64,000 bases of DNA from Zeimonas sp003577305 (GTDB taxonomy: Bacteria > Pseudomonadota > Gammaproteobacteria > Burkholderiales > Burkholderiaceae_E). Numbering within the stretch: the first letter of the stretch is position 1; every line of letters starts with the position of its first letter. The notes beneath the pieces were generated by a model. The model had not been told where the DNA came from. It did no database searches and was given only the letters and a program-made list of their open reading frames with translations. Made by a program: the position numbers and the translations under genes. The stretch covers positions 62,001 through 126,000 of the forward strand of contig SZOX01000001.1 in NCBI GenBank assembly GCA_030263385.1. Direction: 5' to 3'. This document shows positions 26,097-34,311 of this stretch, one piece after another.

Positions 26097-27956
26097 ATGC
26101 TCTCGCTGTTCCAGCGCAAACGGGCGGCGCCGACTGCCGGCGCGCCGACCACGCCCCCTCCCGAAGCCCCCAAAGGGCTGATGCGGCCGGAGTCGGCCGC
26201 ATCGCTGCTGGCGACGCCGCGCCGGCAGAAGCTGCTGGAGCACATCTGGCAACGCACCTCGCTGTCGCGCCGCCAGTTCGCCACGCTGTATCTCGCGCCG
26301 CTGGAACGCTACGCCGAGCTGGTCCAGCAGTTCCCGGCGTCCGAGAGCCACCATCACGCCTACCCGGGCGGCATGCTGGACCACGGCCTGGAGATCGTCG
26401 CCTACGCGCTCCGGCTGCGGCAATCGCACCTGCTGCCCGCCGGCGCCACGCCGGAATCCCAGGCGGCTCAGGCCGAGGCGTGGACCGCCGGCACGGCCTA
26501 CGCCGCGCTGCTGCACGACATTGGCAAGATCGCCGTGGACCTGCACGTCGAGTATGCGGACGGCACAGCCTGGCACCCGTGGCATGGCCCGCTGCGGCGT
26601 CCCTACCGCTTCCGCTACCGCAAGGACCGAGAGTACCGGCTGCACGGCGCCGCCACGGGCCTGCTGTACGCCCGGCTGCTCGATGCGGCCATCTTTGACT
26701 GGCTCAGCGGCTATCCTGCCCTGTGGGCCGCGCTGCTGTACGTGCTGGCCGGCCAGTACGAGCATGCCGGCACCCTCGGCGAGCTGGTGGTGCAGGCCGA
26801 CCAGGCGTCAGTTGCTCAGGAACTCGGCGGCGATCCCACGAAGGCGATGGCCGCGCCGAAGCACGCACTGCAGCGCAAGCTGCTCGATGGCCTTCGCTTC
26901 CTGCTGCGCGAGGAGTTCAAGCTGAACCAGCCGCAGGCGTCGGATGGCTGGCTGACCCAGGACGCACTCTGGCTCGTGTCCAAGACCGTCTCCGACAAGC
27001 TGCGCGCCCACCTGCTGTCGCAGGGCATCGACGGCATCCCGTCGAGCAACACGGCCGTGTTCAATGTGCTGCAGGATCACGGCATCGCGCTGCCCACGCC
27101 GGACGGCAAGGCGATCTGGAAGGCCACCGTCACGAGCGATGCCGGCTGGTCGCACAGCTTCACCTTCCTGAAGCTGTCGCCCGCGCTGATCTGGAAATCG
27201 GCCGAGCGGCCGGCGCCATTCGCGGGGCGGGTAAAGGTCGATGCGGAGCAGGACGAGCCGACGGCGCAATCATCCCCACCGGCGCCCACGACGGCCGATG
27301 CCGAGCTCGGCTACGCCGGCCCGCCGGGTACGCCGCGGATCGCACCGGTACCCGAAGCTCCCGACAACGGCGTCAATGCGCTGCTCGAACTGCTGAACTT
27401 GGCGCCCGTATCCGCTGCATCGTCCTCGTCCTCAGCGTCAGCACCAACGGTCGAGCAGGCACCGGTTCCGGCGCCAACCCTTGCCTCCGATTCCATCGTG
27501 CATTCGCCCGATCACCCTGAGCCCTCGGGCGAGCACTTCATGGCCTGGCTGCGCCAAGGCATCCAGGCCCACAAGCTGGTCATCAACGATGCGAAGGCCC
27601 TGGTGCACACAGTCGCCGGGACCGCGTACCTCGTCAGCCCTGGCGTCTTCCAGCGCTACGCCCAAGAGCATATCCAAGTCGCAACGCTGGTCAGGCAGGA
27701 GAACATCGAGGGCTGGCAATGGGTGCAGAAGCGTTTTGAAAAGCTCGGGCAGCACCGCAAACAGCCCAGCGGGCTGAACATCTGGACCTGCGACGTGACG
27801 GGGCCGCGCAAGACCCGGCGGCTGCACGGCTACCTGTTGACTACGCCCGACGCGCTGTTTTCAGAGCTGCCGCCGGACAACCCATACCTAAGCCTCGCCA
27901 ACGAGGCACCAAAACGCGAAAATCCCGCGACAGGGGAGAGGGACAACACGCAGTAG
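26097..27956 (+). CDS. traI: Conjugative relaxase TraI, MobH family
   Basis: A 619-residue MobH/TraI_2 relaxase (TIGR03760-like) that would nick the ICE at oriT and lead the strand to TraD. The N-terminal HD-like domain shows the metal ligands in ESHHHAYPGGMLDHGLE (about residues 82-98) and LLHDIGKIAVDL (about 137-148). The C-terminal part has a Pro/Ala/Ser-rich linker (about 385-465) and then a winged domain with HKLVINDAKALVHTV. The ATG just before the conserved N-terminus was chosen; the open frame upstream crosses the G-rich repeat and is not coding-like. The gene appears intact. Confidence 0.87.
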   Translation: MLSLFQRKRAAPTAGAPTTPPPEAPKGLMRPESAASLLATPRRQKLLEHIWQRTSLSRRQFATLYLAPLERYAELVQQFPASESHHHAYPGGMLDHGLEIVAYALRLRQSHLLPAGATPESQAAQAEAWTAGTAYAALLHDIGKIAVDLHVEYADGTAWHPWHGPLRRPYRFRYRKDREYRLHGAATGLLYARLLDAAIFDWLSGYPALWAALLYVLAGQYEHAGTLGELVVQADQASVAQELGGDPTKAMAAPKHALQRKLLDGLRFLLREEFKLNQPQASDGWLTQDALWLVSKTVSDKLRAHLLSQGIDGIPSSNTAVFNVLQDHGIALPTPDGKAIWKATVTSDAGWSHSFTFLKLSPALIWKSAERPAPFAGRVKVDAEQDEPTAQSSPPAPTTADAELGYAGPPGTPRIAPVPEAPDNGVNALLELLNLAPVSAASSSSSASAPTVEQAPVPAPTLASDSIVHSPDHPEPSGEHFMAWLRQGIQAHKLVINDAKALVHTVAGTAYLVSPGVFQRYAQEHIQVATLVRQENIEGWQWVQKRFEKLGQHRKQPSGLNIWTCDVTGPRKTRRLHGYLLTTPDALFSELPPDNPYLSLANEAPKRENPATGERDNTQ

Positions 27957-27961
27957 TGGCG

Positions 27962-28294
27962 TTATTCCTCATTGGCCAGCTTCCGTGTTCGGGGCTTTGC
28001 CGCAGAGGGTTTCGCCAGTTTGACTTCGGTCAGCGCCATCAAGTGGGCAGAACTGCATTTCAGCGCGCGAGCGATCTTGAGGATCAGAGGAAGCGTCGGT
28101 ACGTGCTCGCCACGTTCGATCTTCCCCATGTGGGAGCGCTCGATGTCCGCCAGGTGAGCCAGCGTTTCCTGGGCGATGCCCTGGCTGGTTCTCACCTTGC
28201 GAACGGCCGCCCCAAACGCCTTGGCTGGAGCTGCTTCATAAGTTGTCGTGCCGGCTGGTCGGCCTCGTTGTATGGGACGCCTTTGCATTGCCAA
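27962..28294 (-). CDS. XRE-family transcriptional regulator
   Basis: A 110-residue protein with a Cro/CI helix-turn-helix: FGAAVRKVRTSQGIAQETLA and IERSHMGKIERGEHVPTL (about residues 27-68), and basic tails at both ends. It converges with traI, 5 bases apart. Regulators of this type beside the integrase commonly control ICE excision or transfer, but no target site is shown here. Confidence 0.8.
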   Translation of the reverse strand: MAMQRRPIQRGRPAGTTTYEAAPAKAFGAAVRKVRTSQGIAQETLAHLADIERSHMGKIERGEHVPTLPLILKIARALKCSSAHLMALTEVKLAKPSAAKPRTRKLANEE

Positions 28295-28391
28295 AAGCGT
28301 CGACCAAGGCCACGATTTAAACCACGTTAAACTTAACTCACAAAGCGGCCTGAAGCGGCCGCCGCGAGTTCACCGCCTGGGGGAGCCGGAC

Positions 28392-29018
28392 GTGAAATCC
28401 AGCGATGCCTGCGCCGAAATCAAGGTGGCCGTCCTCGGCGAATGGGTGCCTTCGCAGCTCGCCGAAGTGCTGGCACTCCAGCGCGTCGAAGAGCCGGAGA
28501 CAGCGACGGCGTTGATCGGCTGCTCGGCCCCGGCGCAGACGCACGACTTGCCGCGCGAGCAGTTCGACTTCGCCTTGTCCACAGCCGCGTGGCAATGGCC
28601 GGGCTGGACGTGCGAGCCGCTGTGGCACGACACGCTCGCGGTTGCCGTCGCCAAACGTTCCCACCTGCTGGCCTATCGCGAAGTGCCGTGCCAGGAGGTG
28701 CTCAAGCAGCCGATGATCTGCGCGCAATCGACGGCCGACGATCCGTGGCGCACGGTGCTGCAGCAGTTGTTCGGCGGTGCGCTTCAGGAACATCAGCAGA
28801 CGGTCGCCACCTTCGACGTAGCGATGACACTCGTGTCTGCAGGGTACGGCATCGCCTTGGCGCCGGCGGCACGGCTGGCGAGCTACGCGCAGCGCGGTAT
28901 CGCCGTGCGGCCGCTGGCAGGCGCGCCACTGGTCGTCATGGCCTATCTGCTCCATCGTTGTGCAGCCCTGACAGAGCCACAGGCGAGATTCGTTCGGCGC
29001 GCGCGCTCGATGTCCTGA
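28392..29018 (+). CDS. LysR-type substrate-binding-domain protein without DNA-binding domain
   Basis: The 208-residue product looks like a LysR effector domain alone: IKVAVLGEWVPSQLAEVLAL, EQFDFALSTAAW and VSAGYGIALAPAARL. No helix-turn-helix precedes it; upstream sequence in frame is not HTH-like. The GTG start follows an excellent GGGGGAG site at 6 bases. It may be a decayed regulator or a sensor or antagonist working with a full-length partner. It converges with the integrase gene. Confidence 0.65.
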   Translation: MKSSDACAEIKVAVLGEWVPSQLAEVLALQRVEEPETATALIGCSAPAQTHDLPREQFDFALSTAAWQWPGWTCEPLWHDTLAVAVAKRSHLLAYREVPCQEVLKQPMICAQSTADDPWRTVLQQLFGGALQEHQQTVATFDVAMTLVSAGYGIALAPAARLASYAQRGIAVRPLAGAPLVVMAYLLHRCAALTEPQARFVRRARSMS

Positions 29019-29033
29019 GCAAGCGCACCGTCT

Positions 29034-30305
29034 TCACTCGCGTTCGATGACTTTCAGCAAAGCCGTGCGCCGCCTCGACAGGGGCCCGAACCTCTCCATC
29101 ACTTTCTTCATCTCATCGCCGCGGGCCAGGGCATCGAGGATGTCTGCCCAGTCCTGCATGATGATCTTGCGCGACGACAGGAACTTGGTGTGGTCGTAGG
29201 GCGCGCGCGAAGAATCCTTCTTCCTTTTCGAGTGCGCGAGTTGCAGGTCCACTCGGTTCTCGGGGTAGCTCAACAGACCCAGCAGCGTAGTGGCAGTCGA
29301 GCGGAAGCCATGTCCTGAGAAGCGGCCGAGGTATCCCATGCGTTCCAGTGCCTTGTTCAACGTCGTGGCCGACATCACCTGGCCGGGTTTGCGGTAACTC
29401 GGGAAGAGCACTTCGCCTCCTCCGGTCAGCTTCTGCAGTTCCTTCAGCGCCGTGACGGCCTGCTTCGATAACGGGACGATGTGGGGCTGGCGCATCTTCA
29501 TGCGCTCGGCAGGGATGATCCAGATCGCGTTGTCCAGGTCGAACTCGCTCCAATGAGCCTTGCGCAGTTCGACGGTGCGAACGTAGGTCAGCGCCATCAG
29601 CCGCAAGGCGAGAACGGTGGTCCTGTAACCACCATCCTTGTCCACGCTGTTCAAGAACTTCGGTATCTCGGACCATGACAACGGCGGGTTGTGCCGAACC
29701 CTCGGACGCTTGACCGACCGCTTCAGCAACGCAGTGGGGTCTTGCTCACAGAACCCTTGCGACGATGCATACGCGAAGATCTGCCCGCACCACTGCCGGA
29801 TCAGGATGGCAACGGTTGGAGCGCCGCGCTCGACTACGCCTTGAATGATGGGCCGCAGATGAGATGCCTTGATGGCGCCAATCGGCAGCTTGCCGATCTT
29901 GGGGAACACGTCCTTCTCCAGGAAGGACTTCACCTGGCGCGCGTAGTAGTCGCTCCATTGCAGGTTGCTGGCCATCCATGCGCGGGCAACGGCCTCGAAG
30001 GTGTGTTCGTTCCGCTCGACCTGGTTGGCGATCTCGACCCGCTTCTCCAGGGTCGGATCGCGACCTTCGCGAACCATGTTGGAGGCCCACTCGCGCTGGC
30101 GCCGAGCCACTTCGAGCGTGACCTGAGGGAAGGAGCCGATCGAGTAGATCGCCGGCACGTTCCCCAGGCGGTACCGGTACCACCAGAGCTTGCTTCCGTT
30201 GGGCTGAACGCGCAGGAACAAGCTCCCGCCGTCCCTGAGCGTGTACGCCTTGGGCTTCGCCTTAGCGGCTTCGAGCTCGCGAACGGTGAGGAGCTTGAGG
30301 GCCAT
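29034..30305 (-). CDS. int: Tyrosine-recombinase integrase of the ICE (P4 type)
   Basis: The 423-residue protein has the DUF4102 N-terminal arm-binding domain (TLRDGGSLFLRVQPNGSKLW), a core-binding domain (about 105-195) and a catalytic domain. The tetrad is visible: Arg243 (YVRTVEL), His332/Arg335 (GHGFRSTAT), His358 (LAHSKRKK) and the likely nucleophile Tyr370 (RAPYDHTKF). The gene sits next to the ICE/chromosome junction and reads into the element, as expected for an attP-proximal integrase. The junction falls in trpG, which defines its target here. Confidence 0.92.
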   Translation of the reverse strand: MALKLLTVRELEAAKAKPKAYTLRDGGSLFLRVQPNGSKLWWYRYRLGNVPAIYSIGSFPQVTLEVARRQREWASNMVREGRDPTLEKRVEIANQVERNEHTFEAVARAWMASNLQWSDYYARQVKSFLEKDVFPKIGKLPIGAIKASHLRPIIQGVVERGAPTVAILIRQWCGQIFAYASSQGFCEQDPTALLKRSVKRPRVRHNPPLSWSEIPKFLNSVDKDGGYRTTVLALRLMALTYVRTVELRKAHWSEFDLDNAIWIIPAERMKMRQPHIVPLSKQAVTALKELQKLTGGGEVLFPSYRKPGQVMSATTLNKALERMGYLGRFSGHGFRSTATTLLGLLSYPENRVDLQLAHSKRKKDSSRAPYDHTKFLSSRKIIMQDWADILDALARGDEMKKVMERFGPLSRRRTALLKVIERE

Positions 30306-30353
30306 GTGTATAACGCCTTTCGGTGCGTTCGTTACTCACACCGTTATACACAT
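30304..30353. promoter_or_regulatory. 12-bp inverted repeat over the integrase start
   Basis: ATGTGTATAACG (30304-30315) and its exact complement CGTTATACACAT (30342-30353) are separated by 26 bases. The proximal arm overlaps the int start codon. It may be an operator controlling int or an arm-type integrase/excisionase site. Confidence 0.6.
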
Positions 30354-30431
30354 TCGCAGTGGCTCAGTCTAGCTTGCCGCAGAACTCACCAGATGCTCAA
30401 CCAATGCAAATCAACAGCTTACGTTACTTCC

Positions 30432-30443
30432 TTGGACGTCCAA
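30432..30443. other. 12-bp palindrome beside the ICE end
   Basis: TTGGACGTCCAA is a perfect palindrome about 20 bases inside the ICE from the trpG junction. It is a candidate accessory site for integration or excision; no further evidence. Confidence 0.4.
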
Positions 30444-30458
30444 AGCCTCCAGCAGACG

Positions 30459-30488
30459 TCATTCGTAGTTGTCGATCATCAGCAGCAT
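30459..30488 (-). pseudogene. trpG: trpG 5' stub at the ICE junction (attR region)
   Basis: After trpE, with a GGAGA site 6 bases upstream, an ATG opens MLLMIDNYE and then stops. This is the conserved start of anthranilate synthase component II (normally MLLMIDNYDSF). Homology to trpG ends at about base 30463, where ICE sequence begins. The remaining trpG should lie beyond the left end of the ICE, outside the window. Bases ATGATCGACAACTACGA are therefore the likely att core or contain it. Confidence 0.85.
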
Positions 30489-30505
30489 GTTCGTCTCCGG
30501 CCGCG

Positions 30506-31987
30506 TCAGATCTGGCCGTCGAGACCGGCCTGCACCAGCTCGGCCGCGCGAAGCACAGCGCGCGCCTTGTTCTCGGTCTCCTGCCACTCGTTCTCCGGAA
30601 CCGAGTCGGCGACGACACCGGCGGCAGCCTGCACATAGAGGGTGCCGTCCTTCACCACCGCGGTGCGGATCGCGATCGCCAGGTCGAGGTCGCCGAGGAA
30701 CGAAATGTAGCCACAGGCGCCGCCGTAGACGCCGCGCCGCGTCGGCTCGAGCTCGTCGATGATCTGCATCGCGCGGATCTTCGGCGCGCCGGTTAGGGTG
30801 CCCGCCGGAAAGGTCGCGCGCAAGACGTCGATCGGCCCCGTGCCGGGCTTCAACTTGCCCTCGACGTTCGAGACGATGTGCATCACGTGCGAGTACTTCT
30901 CGATCGCCAGCCGGTCGGTCACGCGTACGCTGCCGGTTTCGGCGATGCGGCCGATGTCGTTGCGCGCGAGGTCGATCAGCATCACGTGCTCGGCGATCTC
31001 CTTCGGGTCGGCCAGCAGCTCGCGCGCGAGCGCCTCGTCCTGCGCCGGCGTGGCGCCGCGCCGGCGCGTGCCCGCCAGCGGGCGGATCGTGATGCGGTCG
31101 CCGTCGGGCTGGCGCTCCTGGCGGACCAGGATCTCGGGCGACGCGCCGACGATGTGGAAGTCGCCGAGGTCGTAGAAATACATGTACGGCGACGGGTTGA
31201 TCGAGCGAAGCGCGCGATACAGCGTGACCGGCGACTCGCGGAACGGCTTCTCGATCAGCTGACCGACCTGCACCTGCATCACGTCGCCGGCCATGATGTA
31301 TTCGCGGGCCCGCGCGACCGCCGCGAGATAGTCGTCGCGGGCGAACTCGCGGCGCTCGCCGATCTCGACGCCCGCCTCGGGCAAGGGCATCTCCAGCGGC
31401 CGCGACAGCTGCGCGTAAAGCTCGCGCAGGCGCTTGCGGGCACGCTGGTACGCCTCGCCCTCGGCGGGATCGGCATAGACCATCAGGTAGATCTTGCCGG
31501 TGACGTTGTCGACGATCGCGAGCTCTTCGGTGAGCAGCAGGAACACGTCGGGCACGCCGACCGGATCGGGTTTGTCGCGGCCGGCCGCGCGCGGCTCGAT
31601 GTGGCGCACCGCGTCGTAGGCGAAGTAGCCGGCCAGTCCGCCACAGAAGCGCGGCAGCCCCGGACGCACCGCCACCTTGAAGCGCTTCTGCCAGGCGTCG
31701 ACGAAGTCGAGCGGGTTGCCGCGGTGGCGCTCGATCGTCTCGCCGTTCTTCACCACCTCGGCGCCGTCGACGGTGGAGCGGATGACGGTGCTCGCCGGCA
31801 ACCCGATGAACGAATAGCGCCCGAAGCGCTCGCCCCCCACCACCGATTCGAGCAGGAAACTGTACGGCTGGTGCGCCAGCTTCAGGTACAGCGACAGCGG
31901 GGTGTCGAGGTCGGCGAAGCACTCCAGCAGCAGCGGAATGCGGTTGTAGCCCTGGGCGGCGATCGCCCGGAACTCGATTTCGGTCAT
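30506..31987 (-). CDS. trpE: Anthranilate synthase component I
   Basis: The 493-residue enzyme converts chorismate to anthranilate with ammonia or, with TrpG, glutamine. The tryptophan-feedback site is visible as LLESVVGGERFGRYSF (about residues 38-53); the catalytic core has HVMLIDLARNDIGRIAETGS and YGGACGYISFLGDLDLA. The start MTEIEF follows a GAGG site. It is preceded by a leader peptide gene and followed by a truncated trpG, so in this genome the trp operon is severed right after trpE. Confidence 0.95.
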   Translation of the reverse strand: MTEIEFRAIAAQGYNRIPLLLECFADLDTPLSLYLKLAHQPYSFLLESVVGGERFGRYSFIGLPASTVIRSTVDGAEVVKNGETIERHRGNPLDFVDAWQKRFKVAVRPGLPRFCGGLAGYFAYDAVRHIEPRAAGRDKPDPVGVPDVFLLLTEELAIVDNVTGKIYLMVYADPAEGEAYQRARKRLRELYAQLSRPLEMPLPEAGVEIGERREFARDDYLAAVARAREYIMAGDVMQVQVGQLIEKPFRESPVTLYRALRSINPSPYMYFYDLGDFHIVGASPEILVRQERQPDGDRITIRPLAGTRRRGATPAQDEALARELLADPKEIAEHVMLIDLARNDIGRIAETGSVRVTDRLAIEKYSHVMHIVSNVEGKLKPGTGPIDVLRATFPAGTLTGAPKIRAMQIIDELEPTRRGVYGGACGYISFLGDLDLAIAIRTAVVKDGTLYVQAAAGVVADSVPENEWQETENKARAVLRAAELVQAGLDGQI

Positions 31988-32122
31988 GATTCCCTCGCGG
32001 AACTGCATGCGGGCCGCCGTGGACCCGGGGCGCCCGCCACGGGGCGCCAATCGACGTTTCAGGAAGCCCGGCCGGGGGTGCGGCGCCGTGATGGCGCTAG
32101 CGGCTCGGCCGGCGTGCGGCGA

Positions 32123-32200
32123 TCAGCGCCAGCACCACCAGCGCCAGCCCCGCCAATCGTTGGCGTTGCGGGCCGAGCGGAGTTCCTGAACGTTGCGCAT
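32123..32200 (-). CDS. trpL: Trp-rich leader peptide upstream of trpE
   Basis: A 25-codon frame starts MRNVQELRSARNANDW and ends RGWRWWCWR, giving five tryptophans in the last ten residues. It lies 135 bases before trpE and downstream of a promoter match. Such clustering is the signature of transcription attenuation by ribosome stalling. GC-rich hairpins follow (for example GGCGCCC/GGGCGCC in 32018-32045), but no clear U-run was seen, so the terminator half is unproven. The ribosome site is weak. Confidence 0.75.
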   Translation of the reverse strand: MRNVQELRSARNANDWRGWRWWCWR

Positions 32201-32238
32201 GAGGGAAAGGATGTCCTGGCTGTTTCTGGACGTCGCGG

Positions 32239-32269
32239 ACTATAACATCATCACCACCGAGGGCGTCAA
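32239..32269 (-). promoter_or_regulatory. Putative sigma-70 promoter of trpL-trpE
   Basis: On the minus strand TTGACG (32264-32269) and TATAGT (32239-32244) are separated by 19 bases, or TTATAG by 18. The predicted start is about 30 bases before the leader ATG. The -35 box overlaps the end of gph. Confidence 0.6.
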
Positions 32270-32949
32270 CCGGCCTCGATGCGCATCGCCGCCTCGAGCA
32301 GGTCGGCGACGACCGCGTCGGCGTCGATCGTGCTCACCGGCCGTCCCTCGTTGTACCCGTAGGGCACGATCATCACCGGGATGCCGGCCGCACGGGCCGC
32401 CTGCGCGTCGTTCAGCGAATCGCCGATCGCCACCATCTGCGAGGTTCGCAACCCGAACAGCTCGCACGCGTGGTGCAATTGCATCGGATCGGGCTTGGCT
32501 CGCGGAAGCACGTCGCCGCCGATCACGAACTCGAAGTGGGCAGCCAGGCCGGTGCGGGCAAGCAGCACATCGGCAAAGGCCTGCGGCTTGTTGGTGACGC
32601 AGGCGAGCCTGAGCCGCCTCGCGCGCATCGCCTCCAGACCCTCGACCACGTTCGGGAACAGCGTCGCCGAGCGGCCGTTTTCGCGCTCGTAGTGCCGCTC
32701 GAACGACTGCATGCCGCGCGCGGCGGTCGCATCGTCGACACGTCCGTCGAGCGAGCCCGACAGCGCGCGATGCACCAGGATGCGCGCGCCCTTGCCGACG
32801 TAACTGCGCACCGTGGACTGCGCCAGCGCCGGCCGCCCGAAGTCGGCCAGCATCGCGTTGACCGCCGCGGCGAGATCGGCGATCGTGTCGAGCATGGTGC
32901 CGTCGAGGTCGATGGCCACTGCGCGGGCACGAAAGACGCGCACGCCCAT
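32266..32949 (-). CDS. gph: Phosphoglycolate phosphatase
   Basis: A 227-residue HAD-superfamily phosphatase. Motif I AIDLDGTMLDT carries the nucleophile Asp, motif II is ACVTNK, and motif IV MVAIGDSLND binds Mg2+. Gph removes phosphoglycolate from RubisCO oxygenation or DNA repair. The gene order rpe-gph-trpE is classical in beta- and gammaproteobacteria and supports the assignment. Only 4 bases separate it from rpe. Confidence 0.9.
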   Translation of the reverse strand: MGVRVFRARAVAIDLDGTMLDTIADLAAAVNAMLADFGRPALAQSTVRSYVGKGARILVHRALSGSLDGRVDDATAARGMQSFERHYERENGRSATLFPNVVEGLEAMRARRLRLACVTNKPQAFADVLLARTGLAAHFEFVIGGDVLPRAKPDPMQLHHACELFGLRTSQMVAIGDSLNDAQAARAAGIPVMIVPYGYNEGRPVSTIDADAVVADLLEAAMRIEAG

Positions 32950-32953
32950 CGGC

Positions 32954-33646
32954 TCAGGCCGAGGCCAGCGCGGCGCGCATCTTCGCGAGCACTCCCCGAT
33001 AGCCGCCGTCGGGATCCGGGTCGCCGAATACCGCCGAACCTGCGACGAAGGTGTCGGCTCCGGCGCGCGCGACCTCGGCGATGTTGTCGATCTTCACGCC
33101 GCCGTCGACCTCGAGCCAGATCGGCTGGCCACCGGCGGCGACGTGCGCGTCGATGCGGCTGCGCACCGCGCCGATCTTCGGCAGCGTCGCCGGGATGAAC
33201 TTCTGCCCCCCGTAGCCCGGATTCACCGACATCAGCAGCACCATGTCGAGCTTGTCCATCACGTGGTCGAGGTGGAACAGCGGCGTGGCCGGGTTGAGTA
33301 CCAGCCCGGCGCGGCAACCGCACTCGCGGATCAGTTGCAGCGTGCGGTCGACGTGGTCGGACGCCTCGGGGTGGAAGCTGATCAGGTTCGCGCCGGCCTT
33401 GGCGAAGTCGCCGACGATGCGGTCGACCGGGCTCAGCATCAGGTGCACGTCGATCGGTATTTTCAGGTGCGGGCGCAGCGCCTCGCACACCAGCGGCCCG
33501 ATCGTGAGGTTCGGCACGTAATGGTTGTCCATCACGTCGAAGTGGATCATGTCGGCGCCCGCGGCCTCGACCGCGCGCACCTCCTCGCCGAGCCGGGCGA
33601 AATCGGCGGACAGGATGCTCGGGGCGATCCGGAAGGCTTGCGTCAT
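32954..33646 (-). CDS. rpe: Ribulose-phosphate 3-epimerase
   Basis: A 230-residue TIM-barrel enzyme of the pentose phosphate pathway, interconverting ribulose-5-P and xylulose-5-P. Motifs: IAPSILSADFARLGEEV, MIHFDVMDNHYVPNLTIGP (metal ligands His and Asp), MSVNPGYGGQKFIP and EVDGGVKIDN. The ATG at MTQAFRIAPS fits the family start and has a GGA-type site. Confidence 0.95.
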   Translation of the reverse strand: MTQAFRIAPSILSADFARLGEEVRAVEAAGADMIHFDVMDNHYVPNLTIGPLVCEALRPHLKIPIDVHLMLSPVDRIVGDFAKAGANLISFHPEASDHVDRTLQLIRECGCRAGLVLNPATPLFHLDHVMDKLDMVLLMSVNPGYGGQKFIPATLPKIGAVRSRIDAHVAAGGQPIWLEVDGGVKIDNIAEVARAGADTFVAGSAVFGDPDPDGGYRGVLAKMRAALASA

Positions 33647-33692
33647 GGTGGAGTCCTGCCTGTGGTCGTACGGGCGCACGGCCCGTCATTGT

Positions 33693-33710
33693 CTACAATG
33701 ACCATTGTAG
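33693..33710. promoter_or_regulatory. Divergent -10-like palindrome between rpe and apaG
   Basis: CTACAATG-AC-CATTGTAG is a perfect inverted repeat. Each arm supplies a TACAAT hexamer, one per strand, so it may hold overlapping -10 boxes of two divergent promoters. No convincing -35 boxes were seen. Confidence 0.4.
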
Positions 33711-33747
33711 CCACCGCCCCGCCGTCCCTCATCGACCTCCATTCCCC

Positions 33748-34128
33748 GTGACCGACAAGCGCTACCAGTTCCGTGTCGAAGTGCAGGCGGCCTACCTGCC
33801 CGAGCAGTCGAAACCCGAAGATGCGCAGTACGCGTTCGCCTACACGGTGCGCGTCACCAACACCGGCAGCGTCGCGGCGCAGCTGATCAGCCGGCACTGG
33901 GTCATCCGCGACGACAGCGACCGGGTGATCGAGGTGAAGGGGCTCGGCGTGGTCGGGCAGCAGCCGCTGCTCGAACCGGGCGCGCGCTTCGAATACACCA
34001 GCGGCAGCCAGATCGCCACGCCCACCGGCGCGATGCGCGGCAGCTACTTCTTCGTCGCCGAAGACGGACACCGTTTCGAGGTGCCGATCGAGGAGTTCGC
34101 GCTCAGCATGCCGCGCACGCTGCACTGA
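33748..34128 (+). CDS. apaG: ApaG protein (Co2+/Mg2+ efflux-associated)
   Basis: A 126-residue ApaG/DUF525 protein with a fibronectin-like beta fold: FAYTVRVTNTGSVAAQL, SRHWVIRDD, VVGQQPLLEPGARFEYTSG and the terminal MRGSYFFVAEDG. The GTG start gives the normal family N-terminus. ApaG is linked to divalent-cation resistance, mechanism unclear. It stands divergent from rpe. Confidence 0.92.
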   Translation: MTDKRYQFRVEVQAAYLPEQSKPEDAQYAFAYTVRVTNTGSVAAQLISRHWVIRDDSDRVIEVKGLGVVGQQPLLEPGARFEYTSGSQIATPTGAMRGSYFFVAEDGHRFEVPIEEFALSMPRTLH

Positions 34129-34158
34129 GCGATGAGCCGCGGCCGCACGCGATGCGCG

Positions 34159-34251
34159 TCACTTCTTGCCGCGCATCGTCCACCAGACGAAGAACACCAT
34201 CAGCGCCAGCACGCCGCCGGCTTCGGCGAACAGGATCCACGCGTCGTCCAT
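34159..34251 (-). CDS. 30-residue single-helix membrane peptide
   Basis: A short frame on the minus strand encodes MDDAWILFAEAGGVLALMVF followed by FVWWTMRGKK. It has one membrane helix, an acidic N-terminus and a basic C-terminus (Nout-Cin or the reverse cannot be told). It fills the otherwise empty gap between apaG and mltA. Too short for a family call; the sharp hydrophobic pattern and proper stop argue it is real. Confidence 0.5.
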   Translation of the reverse strand: MDDAWILFAEAGGVLALMVFFVWWTMRGKK

Positions 34252-34311
34252 GCGGCCGATTCTAGCCCGACGGCGCGTGGCAGCGGGCCGATCGCCTCAC
34301 TGCGGCGCTCG

